This document shows, one piece after another, positions 54,182-63,109 of a stretch of 64,000 nt of DNA. Below the pieces are notes generated by a model. The model did not search any database. It saw only the letters and a list, made by a program, of their open reading frames with translations, and had not been told where the DNA came from. The first letter of the stretch is position 1. Each line of letters starts with the position of its first letter. Origin of the DNA: JALOOX01 sp964557955 (GTDB taxonomy: Bacteria; Desulfobacterota; Syntrophobacteria; Syntrophobacterales; Syntrophobacteraceae); assembly GCA_964557955.1 (NCBI GenBank), contig CAZLCS010000005.1, positions 124,001 through 188,000 on the forward strand. The letters run 5' to 3'. Made by a program: the position numbers and the translations under genes.

Positions 54182-54403
54182 CCCAAACCGGTCGAGGGAA
54201 GGCTCCCATGGGGATGGATTCGGAGCGGGAAGAGCCGGCTGCCCCGACGGTGAATCCGCGCCGTTCGAAAGGCTTGGATTGTTCTCGTGCGGTACGGTTT
54301 GTGCTTCAAGATTGGAATGCTGTTCAGATCTTGAAAGGGAATTGGAGACCATCTCAAAATAAGGGAATACACAGATGAGGACGTGGGAGGTCAGGGAGAC
54401 GGA

Positions 54404-56488
54404 GTGAGAAAGACCTACAAGATCAGCCCCGGGTCACGTTCACCTCAGGGGGCGAGCGTCGATGAGGGCGGGATTAACTTCAGCCTGTTCAGTCGTTACG
54501 CGACGGCCATGGAGTTGGTTATCTACGATGAAGCGGAGAGCCTGGAGCCTCTCCTGCGGATTCCGCTGGACCCGGAAACTCATCGCACCTATTACAATTG
54601 GCATGTTCGTGTCGAGGGTCTGCAACCTCCCGTGCACTACACCTGGCATGTGGATGGTCCCAATGACCCGAAGAGAACGGGGTTCCGGTTTGATCGTGAA
54701 AAGGCTCTGGTGGATCCCTTCGCCGTGGCTGTCACTCAGGGTTTATGGAACCGCGCACGAGCGTGCCGGCCGGGGAACAATGATGCCTGCTCCATTCGAG
54801 GTTTGGTCCCTCGGGATGACGGCTACGACTGGGAGGGGGATGCCCCGCTGAACCGCCCGCTTGAGAACGCCGTGATCTACGAAATGCATGTGGCGGGATT
54901 CACACGACATCCATCGTCCGGGGTGGTTCACCCCGGAACATTTGCCGGGCTCATCGAGAAGATTCCTTATCTAAAGGAGCTTGGGGTCACCGATGTGGAG
55001 CTTATGCCCGTCATGGCCTTCGATGAGCAGGATGTGCCCTTCGGTGCAGCTGCCCTCGGGCTCAAGAATTACTGGGGATACAGCACCCACAGTTACTATT
55101 CGCCCCACCCCGGATATTGCAGAACCCCCAAGCTCGGTACTCACCGCAACGAGTTCCGGGACATGGTCAAGGCACTCCACAGGGCGGGGATTGGGGTCAT
55201 CCTGGACGTGGTCTTCAACCACACGGCGGAGGGCGGACCGGACGGTCCCACCATCAACTTCAGGGGCCTGGCCAATTACGGCTTTTATCACCTGGATCCG
55301 GACGATTTCAGCCGATATCGCGACTATACCGGCTGCGGGAACACCGTGAACTGCAATCATCCCGTTGTGACCCGTTTTATTGTCAAGTGTTTGGAATACT
55401 GGGTGAAAGAGATGCATGTGGATGGGTTTCGCTTCGATCTTGCGAGCGTTCTGGTGCGGGGCCAGGATGGCGAGCCCCTTTACTATGCTCCGGTTCCCTG
55501 GCACATTGAGCTCTCGGATGTCCTGTCGCATACGCATATCATCGCCGAAGCCTGGGATGCCGGGGGACTCTATCAGGTGGGGGATTTTCCCGGCTATCGC
55601 TGGTCGGAATGGAACGGCCGCTACCGGGATGTGATCCGCCGGTTCGTGAGGGGTGACGGAGGTCTGATCGGCGAGGTGGCCACGCGCATTTCGGGGAGCA
55701 GCGACCTTTATGAATCGGCAGGACGGCTTCCCGCCAGCAGCGTCAACTTCATCACGTGTCACGATGGATTCACTTTGCGCGATCTGGTGAGCTACAACAC
55801 CAAGCACAACGAGGCCAACGGGGAGGAAAACCGGGATGGAAGCGACGATAACCTGAGCTGGAACCATGGTGCGGAAGGCGGCTCGGCGAATCTGAAGATC
55901 CTCGGGCTTCGCCGACGGCAGGCCAGGAACTTCATGGCGATTCTCATGCTGAGCAAAGGAGTCCCCATGATTCTCGCGGGCGATGAAGTGCTCAGGACTC
56001 AACAAGGCAACAACAATGGCTACTGTCAGGATAACGAGCTGAGCTGGTTCGACTGGACCCTGCCGGAAAAGGAGAAGGAGGTCCTCCGATTCACGCGCGC
56101 GCTCATCGCCTTCCGCAAGCGGCATCCTTGTCTCACTAGAAACCGCTTTCTCTCCGGAGACAAGAGGAACAGGGGACGATTCCCTGACGTCTCGTGGCAC
56201 GGCGCCGGGCTCAACCGGCCGCCCTGGGACGATCCCGATGGTCGGATCCTGGCGTTCACCCTGGGTGCGGCGGCTGAAGGCGAGGAAGACGTGCACGTCA
56301 TGCTGAACATGTCGAACGATTTCGTGGAAATGGAGCTCCCTCGGCTTCTGGGGGCCAGGTGGCATCGAGCGGTGGACACCTGGCTGGCCAGCCCCCAGGA
56401 TGTGCTGGAGCCTCCTGAACAGCCGGCCGTCACCAAAGCCCGCTACCGGGTGGCGCCCCGAAGCGTCGTGGTGCTCGAGGCCAGGTGA
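54404..56488 (+). CDS. glgX: Glycogen debranching enzyme (isoamylase-type)
   Basis: A 694-residue GH13 enzyme that hydrolyses alpha-1,6 branches of glycogen. The N-terminal CBM48 domain (about 10-115) starts with PQGASVDEGGINFSLFS. GH13 regions follow: VIYEMHVAGFTRHP, DVVFNHTAEGG, GFRFDLASVL (nucleophile Asp), IIAEAWDAGG (Glu) and FITCHDGFTLRDLV (third acid). GNNNGYCQDNELSWFDW is diagnostic of GlgX/TreX. The GTG at 54404 places the start as in homologues; a GTG at 54383 is possible. The HAD-like gene follows after 24 bases, so they are probably co-transcribed. Confidence 0.95.
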   Translation: MRKTYKISPGSRSPQGASVDEGGINFSLFSRYATAMELVIYDEAESLEPLLRIPLDPETHRTYYNWHVRVEGLQPPVHYTWHVDGPNDPKRTGFRFDREKALVDPFAVAVTQGLWNRARACRPGNNDACSIRGLVPRDDGYDWEGDAPLNRPLENAVIYEMHVAGFTRHPSSGVVHPGTFAGLIEKIPYLKELGVTDVELMPVMAFDEQDVPFGAAALGLKNYWGYSTHSYYSPHPGYCRTPKLGTHRNEFRDMVKALHRAGIGVILDVVFNHTAEGGPDGPTINFRGLANYGFYHLDPDDFSRYRDYTGCGNTVNCNHPVVTRFIVKCLEYWVKEMHVDGFRFDLASVLVRGQDGEPLYYAPVPWHIELSDVLSHTHIIAEAWDAGGLYQVGDFPGYRWSEWNGRYRDVIRRFVRGDGGLIGEVATRISGSSDLYESAGRLPASSVNFITCHDGFTLRDLVSYNTKHNEANGEENRDGSDDNLSWNHGAEGGSANLKILGLRRRQARNFMAILMLSKGVPMILAGDEVLRTQQGNNNGYCQDNELSWFDWTLPEKEKEVLRFTRALIAFRKRHPCLTRNRFLSGDKRNRGRFPDVSWHGAGLNRPPWDDPDGRILAFTLGAAAEGEEDVHVMLNMSNDFVEMELPRLLGARWHRAVDTWLASPQDVLEPPEQPAVTKARYRVAPRSVVVLEAR

Positions 56489-56512
56489 CACACCACCGGA
56501 CAGGAGCGGATC

Positions 56513-57244
56513 ATGCGAAAATACCGGGCAATTCTCTCTTCGGACTGGAACGAGTGCCTGGCCCCCTGCGGCCCGTTCGATTTCATCTCTTTCAGCCATC
56601 CCGGACTGCGGGACAGGCTGACCAACGTCTTCCGCCAGTACACGACCAATGCCATCACGCTGGGGGATGCCGTGCGAAGCCTCCAGCAGATGCTCCCCCG
56701 CCCCATCTCGGCTGAGGAGATGGATGGATACCTGGATGCATCCTTCGAGACATACCCTGGATTGGGGGAGTGGATCGAATGGTGCCGGTCCCGCGACATC
56801 CTCTTCATGGTCAACACCACGGGGATGGTGGGGTACTTTCAGCGTATTTTCGCCAAGGGGCTGCTGCCGACGGTTCCCGCACTTTCCGCCCACCCCATGC
56901 TTCGCTTTGAGAACCTTCCGTCGGATCCCGGTTTGATCCTGGAGCTCCTGGAGATCCAGGATAAACCCAGGAACACTGAGGCTGCCCTGCGCTCCTTCGG
57001 GATCACGTCACGGAAGATCATCGTCATGGGAGACAGCGGGGGGGACGGCCCACACTTCGAATGGGGGGCAAAGAGCGGGGCGCTCCTCATCGGGAGCATG
57101 ACAAAAGCCTCTCTCATGGCTTACTGCCAGGAAAGGGGAATAGAGATCGATGTGCAGTTTGGTGGAGGAGGGGAGAAGAGCGGGTCGGTGGGCCGGAGCT
57201 TCATGGAACTGGCGCCTCTTGTTGACGAATACCTCCATCGTTGA
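56513..57244 (+). CDS. HAD-like protein with altered motif I
   Basis: A 243-residue HAD-fold protein. Motif IV is IIVMGDSGGDGPHFEWGA, motif II is seen in LFMVNTTGM, and a Lys lies in between. Motif I, usually DxDxT/V, reads SSDWNECLAP here, so the second Asp is Asn and the enzyme may have reduced or changed phosphatase activity. The cap region (about 30-105) is helical. It begins 24 bases after glgX. The end overlaps the nudC gene on the other strand by 44 bases (57201-57244). Substrate unknown; a sugar phosphate linked to glycogen use is one guess. Confidence 0.72.
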   Translation: MRKYRAILSSDWNECLAPCGPFDFISFSHPGLRDRLTNVFRQYTTNAITLGDAVRSLQQMLPRPISAEEMDGYLDASFETYPGLGEWIEWCRSRDILFMVNTTGMVGYFQRIFAKGLLPTVPALSAHPMLRFENLPSDPGLILELLEIQDKPRNTEAALRSFGITSRKIIVMGDSGGDGPHFEWGAKSGALLIGSMTKASLMAYCQERGIEIDVQFGGGGEKSGSVGRSFMELAPLVDEYLHR

Positions 57245-58067
57245 TCCCCGCGCTCCCGGACTCCACGAACCAGTCGATGAGCTGACGGGCGATGCTGATC
57301 TTCTCGGGAATCCAGGGAAGGCTGGTCCGGCGAAACCAGCCGGCATCGGCGATTTCGGCGGGGTCAGGGCGGAGCTCGCCCTGGGAGTACTCGGCCGTGA
57401 AAGCGACCATCAATGAATGGGGAAACGGCCAGGACTGGCTTCCGAAGTAGCGGATGTTCCTGACTTCAATCCCCACCTCTTCGCGAACCTCCCGCTGCAC
57501 GCATTCTTCAAGGGTCTCTCCCGGATCCACGTAACCCGCCAGCACACTGTAAAAGCCATCGGGAAAACGCTGAGCCCGGGCCAGGAGAAGCTCGTCACCC
57601 CGGGTCACCGCCATGATGACGGCGGGTGCAAGCCTCGGAAAGCTCATGAGGCCGCACCGGGGGCAAAGCTTGGCGCGTTCCTCCTCCATGGTCCGTGTGG
57701 GGGCTCCGCACTGTCCGCAATACTGGTGCGTGCGGTCCCAGAAAACGATCTGTTTCGCACGCACGGCGACGTCAAACAGGTCTTGCTCCAGGACGCCGAA
57801 AAGCCGGCGCAGCCCCTGGAAAACCCAACCGTCCGGCGGCGATGCCTCTCCCGGCAGCTCGGCCGAAAAGCATGGCTTCCCGTCCAGAAGTCCAAGAAAC
57901 TGCGTGCGCAAAGGCCTGATCCCCAGCTCGGCCAGCTCCCGCTCAAGCAGCGGAACCGTGGCCCCCGGGTTCCTCAAACGGACCAGCAGCCTCTCGCTGG
58001 AGAATGCAAACCAGTAGCCGGGTCCTTGAGGTTCAACGGGAGGCTTCACCCCGGGAGCGAAAGGCAT
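57201..58067 (-). CDS. nudC: NADH pyrophosphatase / decapping hydrolase NudC
   Basis: A 288-residue Nudix enzyme that cleaves NAD(H) and removes NAD caps from RNA. The zinc ribbon shows YCGQCGAPT and LCPRCG. The Nudix box is GYVDPGETLEECVQREVREEVGIEV, and the NudC-specific SQSWPFPHSLM follows. The ATG at 58067 has AGGAG eight bases upstream; the GTG at 58076 touches that site and is less likely. The N-terminal NudC domain is complete. It overlaps the end of the HAD-like gene by 44 bases. Confidence 0.93.
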   Translation of the reverse strand: MPFAPGVKPPVEPQGPGYWFAFSSERLLVRLRNPGATVPLLERELAELGIRPLRTQFLGLLDGKPCFSAELPGEASPPDGWVFQGLRRLFGVLEQDLFDVAVRAKQIVFWDRTHQYCGQCGAPTRTMEEERAKLCPRCGLMSFPRLAPAVIMAVTRGDELLLARAQRFPDGFYSVLAGYVDPGETLEECVQREVREEVGIEVRNIRYFGSQSWPFPHSLMVAFTAEYSQGELRPDPAEIADAGWFRRTSLPWIPEKISIARQLIDWFVESGSAGINDGGIRQQEAPVP

Positions 58068-58188
58068 CGAAAACACTCCTCATCACGATATCATTCAGCA
58101 CATGAGTCTGCAGGCGGGTCTCCGAGATTATCTCAAAACCGCTTGGCTCGCCGAATGTCATTCCCAGCCCATGCAGCATGCATCTCGC

Positions 58189-59055
58189 TCACCGTCTGGG
58201 GGATTTGTGCACGACAGCCCAGATCTGGCTTCCCACAAACCAGGCGAAACTGCACAGAATGACCGTGGCTCCCGTGGCGGTGCGCGCCCAGGGCTGCGCG
58301 GAGATGGCAAGCCCCGCCACGGCGGAAGTCCAGGCCACGAGCAAAGCCCACCAGAACATGGCTCCCGCAGATCGTGCAAAATTGCGCGCCGCCGCCGTTG
58401 GCACCACCAGCATGGCGGTGACCAGCAGCACCCCGACCGCCCATACGGAGAAGATCACCACCAGGGAAAGGAGCGCCGCATAGGCGTACTGGTAAAGCCC
58501 GAGGCGAACTCCGTGCACCGAAGCCAGGACAGGGTTCAGGCTGACATAAAGAAGCCGGTTGTAACTCAGGGCCTGGTAGGTCACCAGCACAACGAACAGA
58601 ATCAGAAGCCACGAAACCTCCGTATTGCTCAACGTGAGAATGTCGCCATAGAGGAATTGCTGCAGACTGCGGGCCACGGAGCGGTCCCGGCTGACGATGG
58701 CCAGTCCGAAAGCCACGACGGCAGAGAAGAATACGCCGATCAGGGTGTCGATGGAAAGGGAAGTGCGGCGGGAGATGCTGATGATGCTCAGCCCCACGGC
58801 CACTGCAAAGAGAGCCATGGAGAGGCGGGCTTCGACGCCGAACAGGAGGCCGAGGGCCACCCCAGTGAAAGCCGAGTGGCTGATGGCATCGGAGAAGAAG
58901 GCCATGCGGAAATTGACGACCTGCACCCCCATGGCTGCGCACATGGGAGCGAGGAGAAAAAGGCCGACCAGGGCCTGTTGCATGAAGCGGGCCTGCATGA
59001 AGTCGAAGGGGAGCAGCCATGCCGCAAGGTCATAGAGCGGTCCCAGGTCAATCAT
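58189..59055 (-). CDS. znuB: Metal ABC transporter permease (ZnuB-type)
   Basis: A 288-residue permease of the zinc/manganese/iron ABC-3 family, with about eight membrane helices. Family motifs include MGVQVVNFRMAFFSDAISHSAFTG, SLSIDTLIGVFFSAVVAFGLA and FLYGDILTLSNTEV, followed by the late NPVLASVHGVRLG loop. It overlaps the ATP-binding gene by eight bases. It is last in the znuA-znuC-znuB order. Zinc is the most likely substrate given the His-rich binding protein. Confidence 0.9.
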   Translation of the reverse strand: MIDLGPLYDLAAWLLPFDFMQARFMQQALVGLFLLAPMCAAMGVQVVNFRMAFFSDAISHSAFTGVALGLLFGVEARLSMALFAVAVGLSIISISRRTSLSIDTLIGVFFSAVVAFGLAIVSRDRSVARSLQQFLYGDILTLSNTEVSWLLILFVVLVTYQALSYNRLLYVSLNPVLASVHGVRLGLYQYAYAALLSLVVIFSVWAVGVLLVTAMLVVPTAAARNFARSAGAMFWWALLVAWTSAVAGLAISAQPWARTATGATVILCSFAWFVGSQIWAVVHKSPRR

Positions 59056-59863
59056 TCACGCAATCCTTGCATCGGATCTCGCTCTCTCCCGCGCGGGATT
59101 CCTCCGGAAGAACCTTGAGATCCGGCAGACCGCGATGGATTCCGAAAGTGGCCTCGAGGACTTCGGGGGTCAGAATCCGTGCGGGGGGACCCTCTCCGAT
59201 CAATTTCCGGTTGAGGCAGATGACATGGTCGGCATGTGCCGTAACCACTGCGAGATCGTGGCTCACCATGAGCTGGGTGAACCCGTGCTCTCCCCGGAGG
59301 CTTTCCAGTACCCGGCACAGCAGCTTCTCCCCCTGGTAGTCCACGCCGGCTGCGGGCTCGTCGAGGATGAGCAGGTCCGGTTTCTGCTGAAGCGCCAAAG
59401 CCAGGAGCACGCGCTGCTGCTCGCCGGCCGAGAGATTCCCGAAGAGCCGATCAGCGAGATGTCTCGCGCCGACCATCTCGAGGAGCGTCTCCGCCTCCGT
59501 TCTCGAGTACTTCTGGACCCCGAACCAGAGGGGTCGGCGCTGACGCCCCATGGCGAGCACTTCCGCGACGGTGAGCGGGATGCCCCGGTCGAAATCCAGT
59601 CGCTGGGGCACGTATCCGATCCTGCGTTTCCTGCCGCCCTCTGTCCCTTCGACCTTGACCCTGCCCTTGAAGCAGATCTTGCCGAGAAGAGCCATGAGGA
59701 GGGTTGTCTTGCCTGCACCATTGGCTCCGATGATGGCTGTGAAGCTGCCCGCAGGAACCGTGGCCGAAACCGAGCTCACAATGGGGACGCCCCCCGATTC
59801 AACGGTGACGTCCTCGAAGACCACCGCAGCCCCCCTGGCTTCCCAACTCTCAGTTCCCGGCAT
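59048..59863 (-). CDS. znuC: Metal ABC transporter ATP-binding protein (ZnuC-type)
   Basis: A 271-residue ATPase that powers metal uptake. Walker A is GANGAGKTTLL, the signature is LSAGEQQRVLLALAL (Ala-Gly-Glu instead of the usual Gly-Gly-Gln), Walker B is LLILDEPAAGVD and the switch His is in MVSHDLAVVT. Its start overlaps the end of the binding-protein gene by 14 bases and its end overlaps the permease gene by 8, a tight operon. Confidence 0.9.
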   Translation of the reverse strand: MPGTESWEARGAAVVFEDVTVESGGVPIVSSVSATVPAGSFTAIIGANGAGKTTLLMALLGKICFKGRVKVEGTEGGRKRRIGYVPQRLDFDRGIPLTVAEVLAMGRQRRPLWFGVQKYSRTEAETLLEMVGARHLADRLFGNLSAGEQQRVLLALALQQKPDLLILDEPAAGVDYQGEKLLCRVLESLRGEHGFTQLMVSHDLAVVTAHADHVICLNRKLIGEGPPARILTPEVLEATFGIHRGLPDLKVLPEESRAGESEIRCKDCVND

Positions 59864-60932
59864 GTCCCAGCGTCCTTTTCAAAGTATCCAGATTTCTGCG
59901 CATGACGGTCTCATAATAGTCCGGAGGAGCATCAGCAGGTCCCGAAGCCACGGGATCCAGGACCGCCAGGGGGATTCCCGCCTCCCGGGCGATGGTCTCG
60001 CCGACCCGGGACGGGTATTGCGGCTCCGCGAACACAGCGGCAGCCCCCGTCTGCTTGATCAACTGCACCAGCCGCAGCATTTCGGCTGCCGAAGGCTCCT
60101 GCCCCGGGTCCTCCTGGATCACCGCGACGATCTCAAGGCCCATATCCCGGGCCAGGTAGTCGAAGACCGCGTGATGAGTCACGATGCGCCGGGACTTGAA
60201 CGCACCGGACGCAGCTTTGAGCTCCTCCGAAAGCTTCAACAGGACTTCTTTATAGGCCTCTGCGTTCTTTCTGTAAATGTCGGCGTGGGCCGGGTCGCGC
60301 CGGATCAACGCGGCGGCGATGTTTTCGACCATCCCGGCGGCCATGCGGGGGCTCGCGAAAATGTGGGGATTGGGAAAGGATTCGGCCTTGTCGTGGGATG
60401 CCTCGTGCGCCGAATGACCTTGCTCTCCGCCGTGCCCTTCCGCCGCGTGTCCATGCCCGTGTTCATGATCGCCATGGCCTTCATGGGCTGGCGAATGGCT
60501 GGGCCCATGGTCATGGCCGGAATCATGTCCGGGATGATGATCGTGGTGATGGCCGTGGCCGCTCATCCGGATGACCCCTTCGATTCCCTGCGAGCTGTCG
60601 ATGACTTCAATGGCCGGGTTGGCCCGAAGCAGCGGGTCGCCCAGGAACTCCTCAAGGCCCAGGCCGTTGGCGATGAACAGATCCGACCCCCTGATCTTCT
60701 CCATGTCTGCGGGAGTGAGCACATAATCGTGGGGGCAGCCCATGTCCGAAGGCAGCATGAGCTGCACGTTCACGCCCTGGACCCCCGAAATGACATTCCG
60801 GGTGAAGAGGTACACCGGGAAAGTCCCCGCCAGTATCTTGTATCTGATTGTGCTAGCTTCCTGAGTAAAAGAGAAAACAGGCGACATCGCGACCATAAGG
60901 ATCGATGAAACGATAGCGAAGAATCTCTTCAT
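59850..60932 (-). CDS. znuA: Zinc/manganese-type substrate-binding protein with a His-rich loop
   Basis: A 360-residue periplasmic metal-binding protein of the cluster A-1 (ZnuA/MntC) type. A signal peptide is present (FFAIVSSILMVAMSPVFS). The fold starts with GTFPVYLFTRNVI and includes the LPSDMGCPHDYVLTPADMEKI start of domain 1, FASPRMAAGMVENIAAAL, VTHHAVFDYLARDM and VFAEPQYPSRVGETIAREA. Between about 135 and 185 there is a His/Asp/Gly-rich loop (HGHHHDHHPGHDSGHD and several more) as in zinc-specific ZnuA. It is first in the operon. A Zur-type operator was looked for upstream but not recognised. Confidence 0.92.
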   Translation of the reverse strand: MKRFFAIVSSILMVAMSPVFSFTQEASTIRYKILAGTFPVYLFTRNVISGVQGVNVQLMLPSDMGCPHDYVLTPADMEKIRGSDLFIANGLGLEEFLGDPLLRANPAIEVIDSSQGIEGVIRMSGHGHHHDHHPGHDSGHDHGPSHSPAHEGHGDHEHGHGHAAEGHGGEQGHSAHEASHDKAESFPNPHIFASPRMAAGMVENIAAALIRRDPAHADIYRKNAEAYKEVLLKLSEELKAASGAFKSRRIVTHHAVFDYLARDMGLEIVAVIQEDPGQEPSAAEMLRLVQLIKQTGAAAVFAEPQYPSRVGETIAREAGIPLAVLDPVASGPADAPPDYYETVMRRNLDTLKRTLGHAGN

Positions 60933-61606
60933 GGTGGTGCACCCCCTGGTTATTCAAAGTCTACGCTCTGAGCCTATATCCATCTACAACTGAATGCGCA
61001 AGTCTTTTACCGCTAAGCCGGACAAGCGACCGGGGACAAAACGTTCTTTCTGTTTTGAGTGGCCGGTGAAGGAAGGAATGCATGTTTTCGCGGCATGAGA
61101 TTCGTTCAACCTGGCAGCAGGTTTGAGCGTAGCTGAAACCGGCCGTAGTTTTCCGGCGTCTTGCCCGGAAATCCGTGCCTGCCCTCTCCTGCATTCGAAT
61201 GACTACAGATCGTCACACTTGGCATTGTGTGCCGTCCTGCCCCCCGGGGGATCAAATCATGCTGAGGCACAAAGAGTGACCGGGGGCAGACCTCCACCAC
61301 TTCTTCAAGAGTGGCTTCGAAGATATGTGGAATCGCTGAAAGTAGCCAAACATCAATAGTTAGAAGTGATCATTGACGCCTTTGGCTGAGGTGCCTAACT
61401 ACCTTTCACAAGAAACGAGGAATCCGGGTTCGGCATCTTCTTCTCAACAGTCCCCAACGCATTTCATTCCTGAATGAAATGCGTTGGGCGAACTTACAGA
61501 ATTGTTTCAAAGTGATGGGGGTATAAGCATCCATGGGTTGGGGGTCGGTGTATGTGAAGTATAAGAAAATGCATGATGTATTCAAACAAAGGAAAAGGAG
61601 TAGGCG
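60933..61606. other. Intergenic region with a 17-base perfect palindrome
   Basis: About 670 bases between znuA (leftward) and the secreted-protein gene (rightward). No gene was recognised. The striking feature is the perfect dyad at 61453-61488. A weak TTGGGG/TATAAG pair lies near 61539-61566 for the rightward gene. The ribosome site AAAGGAAAAGGAGTAGG precedes 61607. Confidence 0.45.
61453..61488. repeat. Perfect 17-base inverted repeat
   Basis: CCCAACGCATTTCATTC (61453-61469) and its exact reverse complement (61472-61488) are separated by two bases. No T run follows. It may be a cruciform, an operator for a dimeric regulator or a repetitive palindrome. It lies 118 bases before the secreted-protein gene. 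Confidence 0.85.
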
Positions 61607-63109
61607 ATGAATAGAAAATTATGGATTTTTATTCCTGTATTGGTTTTAGGTCTCGTCATGGGCTTCGGGGGCGTGGCGAAGGCAGTGGTCACGCCTTCAC
61701 CAACCCTGATCGTCGGTGGGCCTGGTAACGGGTTTCCAGATTTTTTTAGTGATGGAATCAACGTTCTCGAGCTTTGCTTGGTGGGAGCATGTGCACCTAC
61801 GTTCAATGCTGGCGATCCTGTAAACGGTCCCCTTGAGGAGGCCGTATATTACAGTGCGACCGCTGAAATACTCACATCACCGGGTGGTGAGCGATTTCTG
61901 GACATCATTGCCGTCGAGGCTTTGAATGATCCGTTGGCAGTGCCTACCCAAATTGTGACCAACAGTCAGCTCATCCGGCTGAGGAATTTGCAGGCGGGAA
62001 CTTATAACATTGAAACACCTTTTGGAAACTTTGGACCCTTTGTTGCTGCTGCCGGTGATGACATTACACTGGATCTTCCCGCTACCATCGGTGAAGGGGT
62101 GCCGCCTGATTTCGCAGGTACGAGTGCGGGGCCCATCACGATCTTCGCAAGCAATGGCACGGGGGCGCCTGTGCAAGTTCCGGGAGCTTTGTTTGGCGAT
62201 GGTGTATCAGCGGCTCCGTTGGTGGGAGCAGGGTTCGGCACCGGCTTTCCCCAGCATTTCCGGGTAACCTGTTCCAATTGTCCCATTCCCGTCGACATTA
62301 CCGAGCCAAACTTCATTGTTGCCGGTCGGCTGTTTGCCGCCCCCATCCCTCCGGTGACTTCGCCGGCGCGTGCGAGCTATTCCCGCACTGCCACGGGTGG
62401 CGGGAACATCAACGTTTTCGCGACCTCTCCGGCTGCCAACCTGCAGGTTCTCCCGCCTGCCGCGGCACCTAATCTTTTCACTCCTACCAACATGCAGACA
62501 GACAATGCCGGCAACTTCTTTGTCAGCATCCCAGTTGGCGCGTTTCCGGTGCCTGTCCCTGCAACCGTCGATGTGGCTGATGGTACACTCACCCTGCCTG
62601 CCCTGTTGAATGACGATGTCACCATCAGCATCGCCAACTTCATTCCGGGCACTCCCACGGGTATCCTCATGATCACTGCGGCTTCGAGCGACGCACTGGC
62701 AACATTGGCCGCAACGGGCTCGGGTGCATTCGCGGGCGGCGCCCTGACGGGCGGCGCTCTGATCGATTCCACCGTGGCCATTCCGCCTCCTTCGGTCACG
62801 GTCACTTCCTCGGGAGGGGGAACGGATACGGCCTTAGTGAATGTCCTAGCTCCGGGTGCTGCCGGCAACATCACGGTGACCCGGGCCGCTTTTGCCAGGA
62901 GAACCGGCCGCCTGAACCTTACGGGTAGAGGACCCGCTGGTGCTGCCATAACCATCCTGGGTCCCGGCGGCCAGATCGGTACGGCGACCGCCAGCGCCAG
63001 GGGTGCCTTCCGCTTTGCAGGGCCGGCCAACATTGCTGCAGGAAATACTCTAACGCTGTTCACCACCGGCGGAGCTTTTGCAACGGGTGTTCCTGTGAAC
63101 GTTCGCTAA
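61607..63109 (+). CDS. Secreted protein of unknown function (paralogue 1)
   Basis: A 500-residue exported protein. The signal peptide ends after FGGVAKA. The N-terminal domain (about 27-155) has the GFPDFFSDGINVLELC start, four Cys and the pattern GGERFLDIIAVEALND and RLRNLQAGTYNIETPFG. The rest is rich in Gly, Ala, Pro, Val and Thr in short beta-rich repeats (about 230-420). The end (about 425-500) looks like a small Ig-like domain: ITVTRAAFARRTGRLNLTG, then GGQIGTATASARGAFRF. It is probably a surface or secreted adhesive or structural protein, but I do not recognise a family. A strong terminator follows, and the next gene is a paralogue. Confidence 0.72.
   Translation: MNRKLWIFIPVLVLGLVMGFGGVAKAVVTPSPTLIVGGPGNGFPDFFSDGINVLELCLVGACAPTFNAGDPVNGPLEEAVYYSATAEILTSPGGERFLDIIAVEALNDPLAVPTQIVTNSQLIRLRNLQAGTYNIETPFGNFGPFVAAAGDDITLDLPATIGEGVPPDFAGTSAGPITIFASNGTGAPVQVPGALFGDGVSAAPLVGAGFGTGFPQHFRVTCSNCPIPVDITEPNFIVAGRLFAAPIPPVTSPARASYSRTATGGGNINVFATSPAANLQVLPPAAAPNLFTPTNMQTDNAGNFFVSIPVGAFPVPVPATVDVADGTLTLPALLNDDVTISIANFIPGTPTGILMITAASSDALATLAATGSGAFAGGALTGGALIDSTVAIPPPSVTVTSSGGGTDTALVNVLAPGAAGNITVTRAAFARRTGRLNLTGRGPAGAAITILGPGGQIGTATASARGAFRFAGPANIAAGNTLTLFTTGGAFATGVPVNVR

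Larger units (their letters stand above)
53281..54403. other. tRNA-adjacent region with mobile-element debris
   Basis: About 1.1 kb between tRNA-His and glgX with no intact gene. It holds a tRNA terminator, a probable primase remnant (53630-53960, minus) and a Tn3 transposase fragment (54020-54181, plus). No direct repeat of the tRNA 3' end was seen in it. It looks like an old, decayed insertion. Confidence 0.55.

Noticed and set aside
53281..54403. Duplication of the tRNA-His 3' end as an attachment site
   Set aside because: No second copy of the tRNA end was found in the adjacent 1.1 kb. A more distant site outside the region cannot be excluded.
58133..59020. A 295-codon minus-strand frame overlapping the znuB-type gene
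   Set aside because: It is the wrong frame of the same strand. The frame 58189-59055 has the permease motifs and overlaps znuC as expected.
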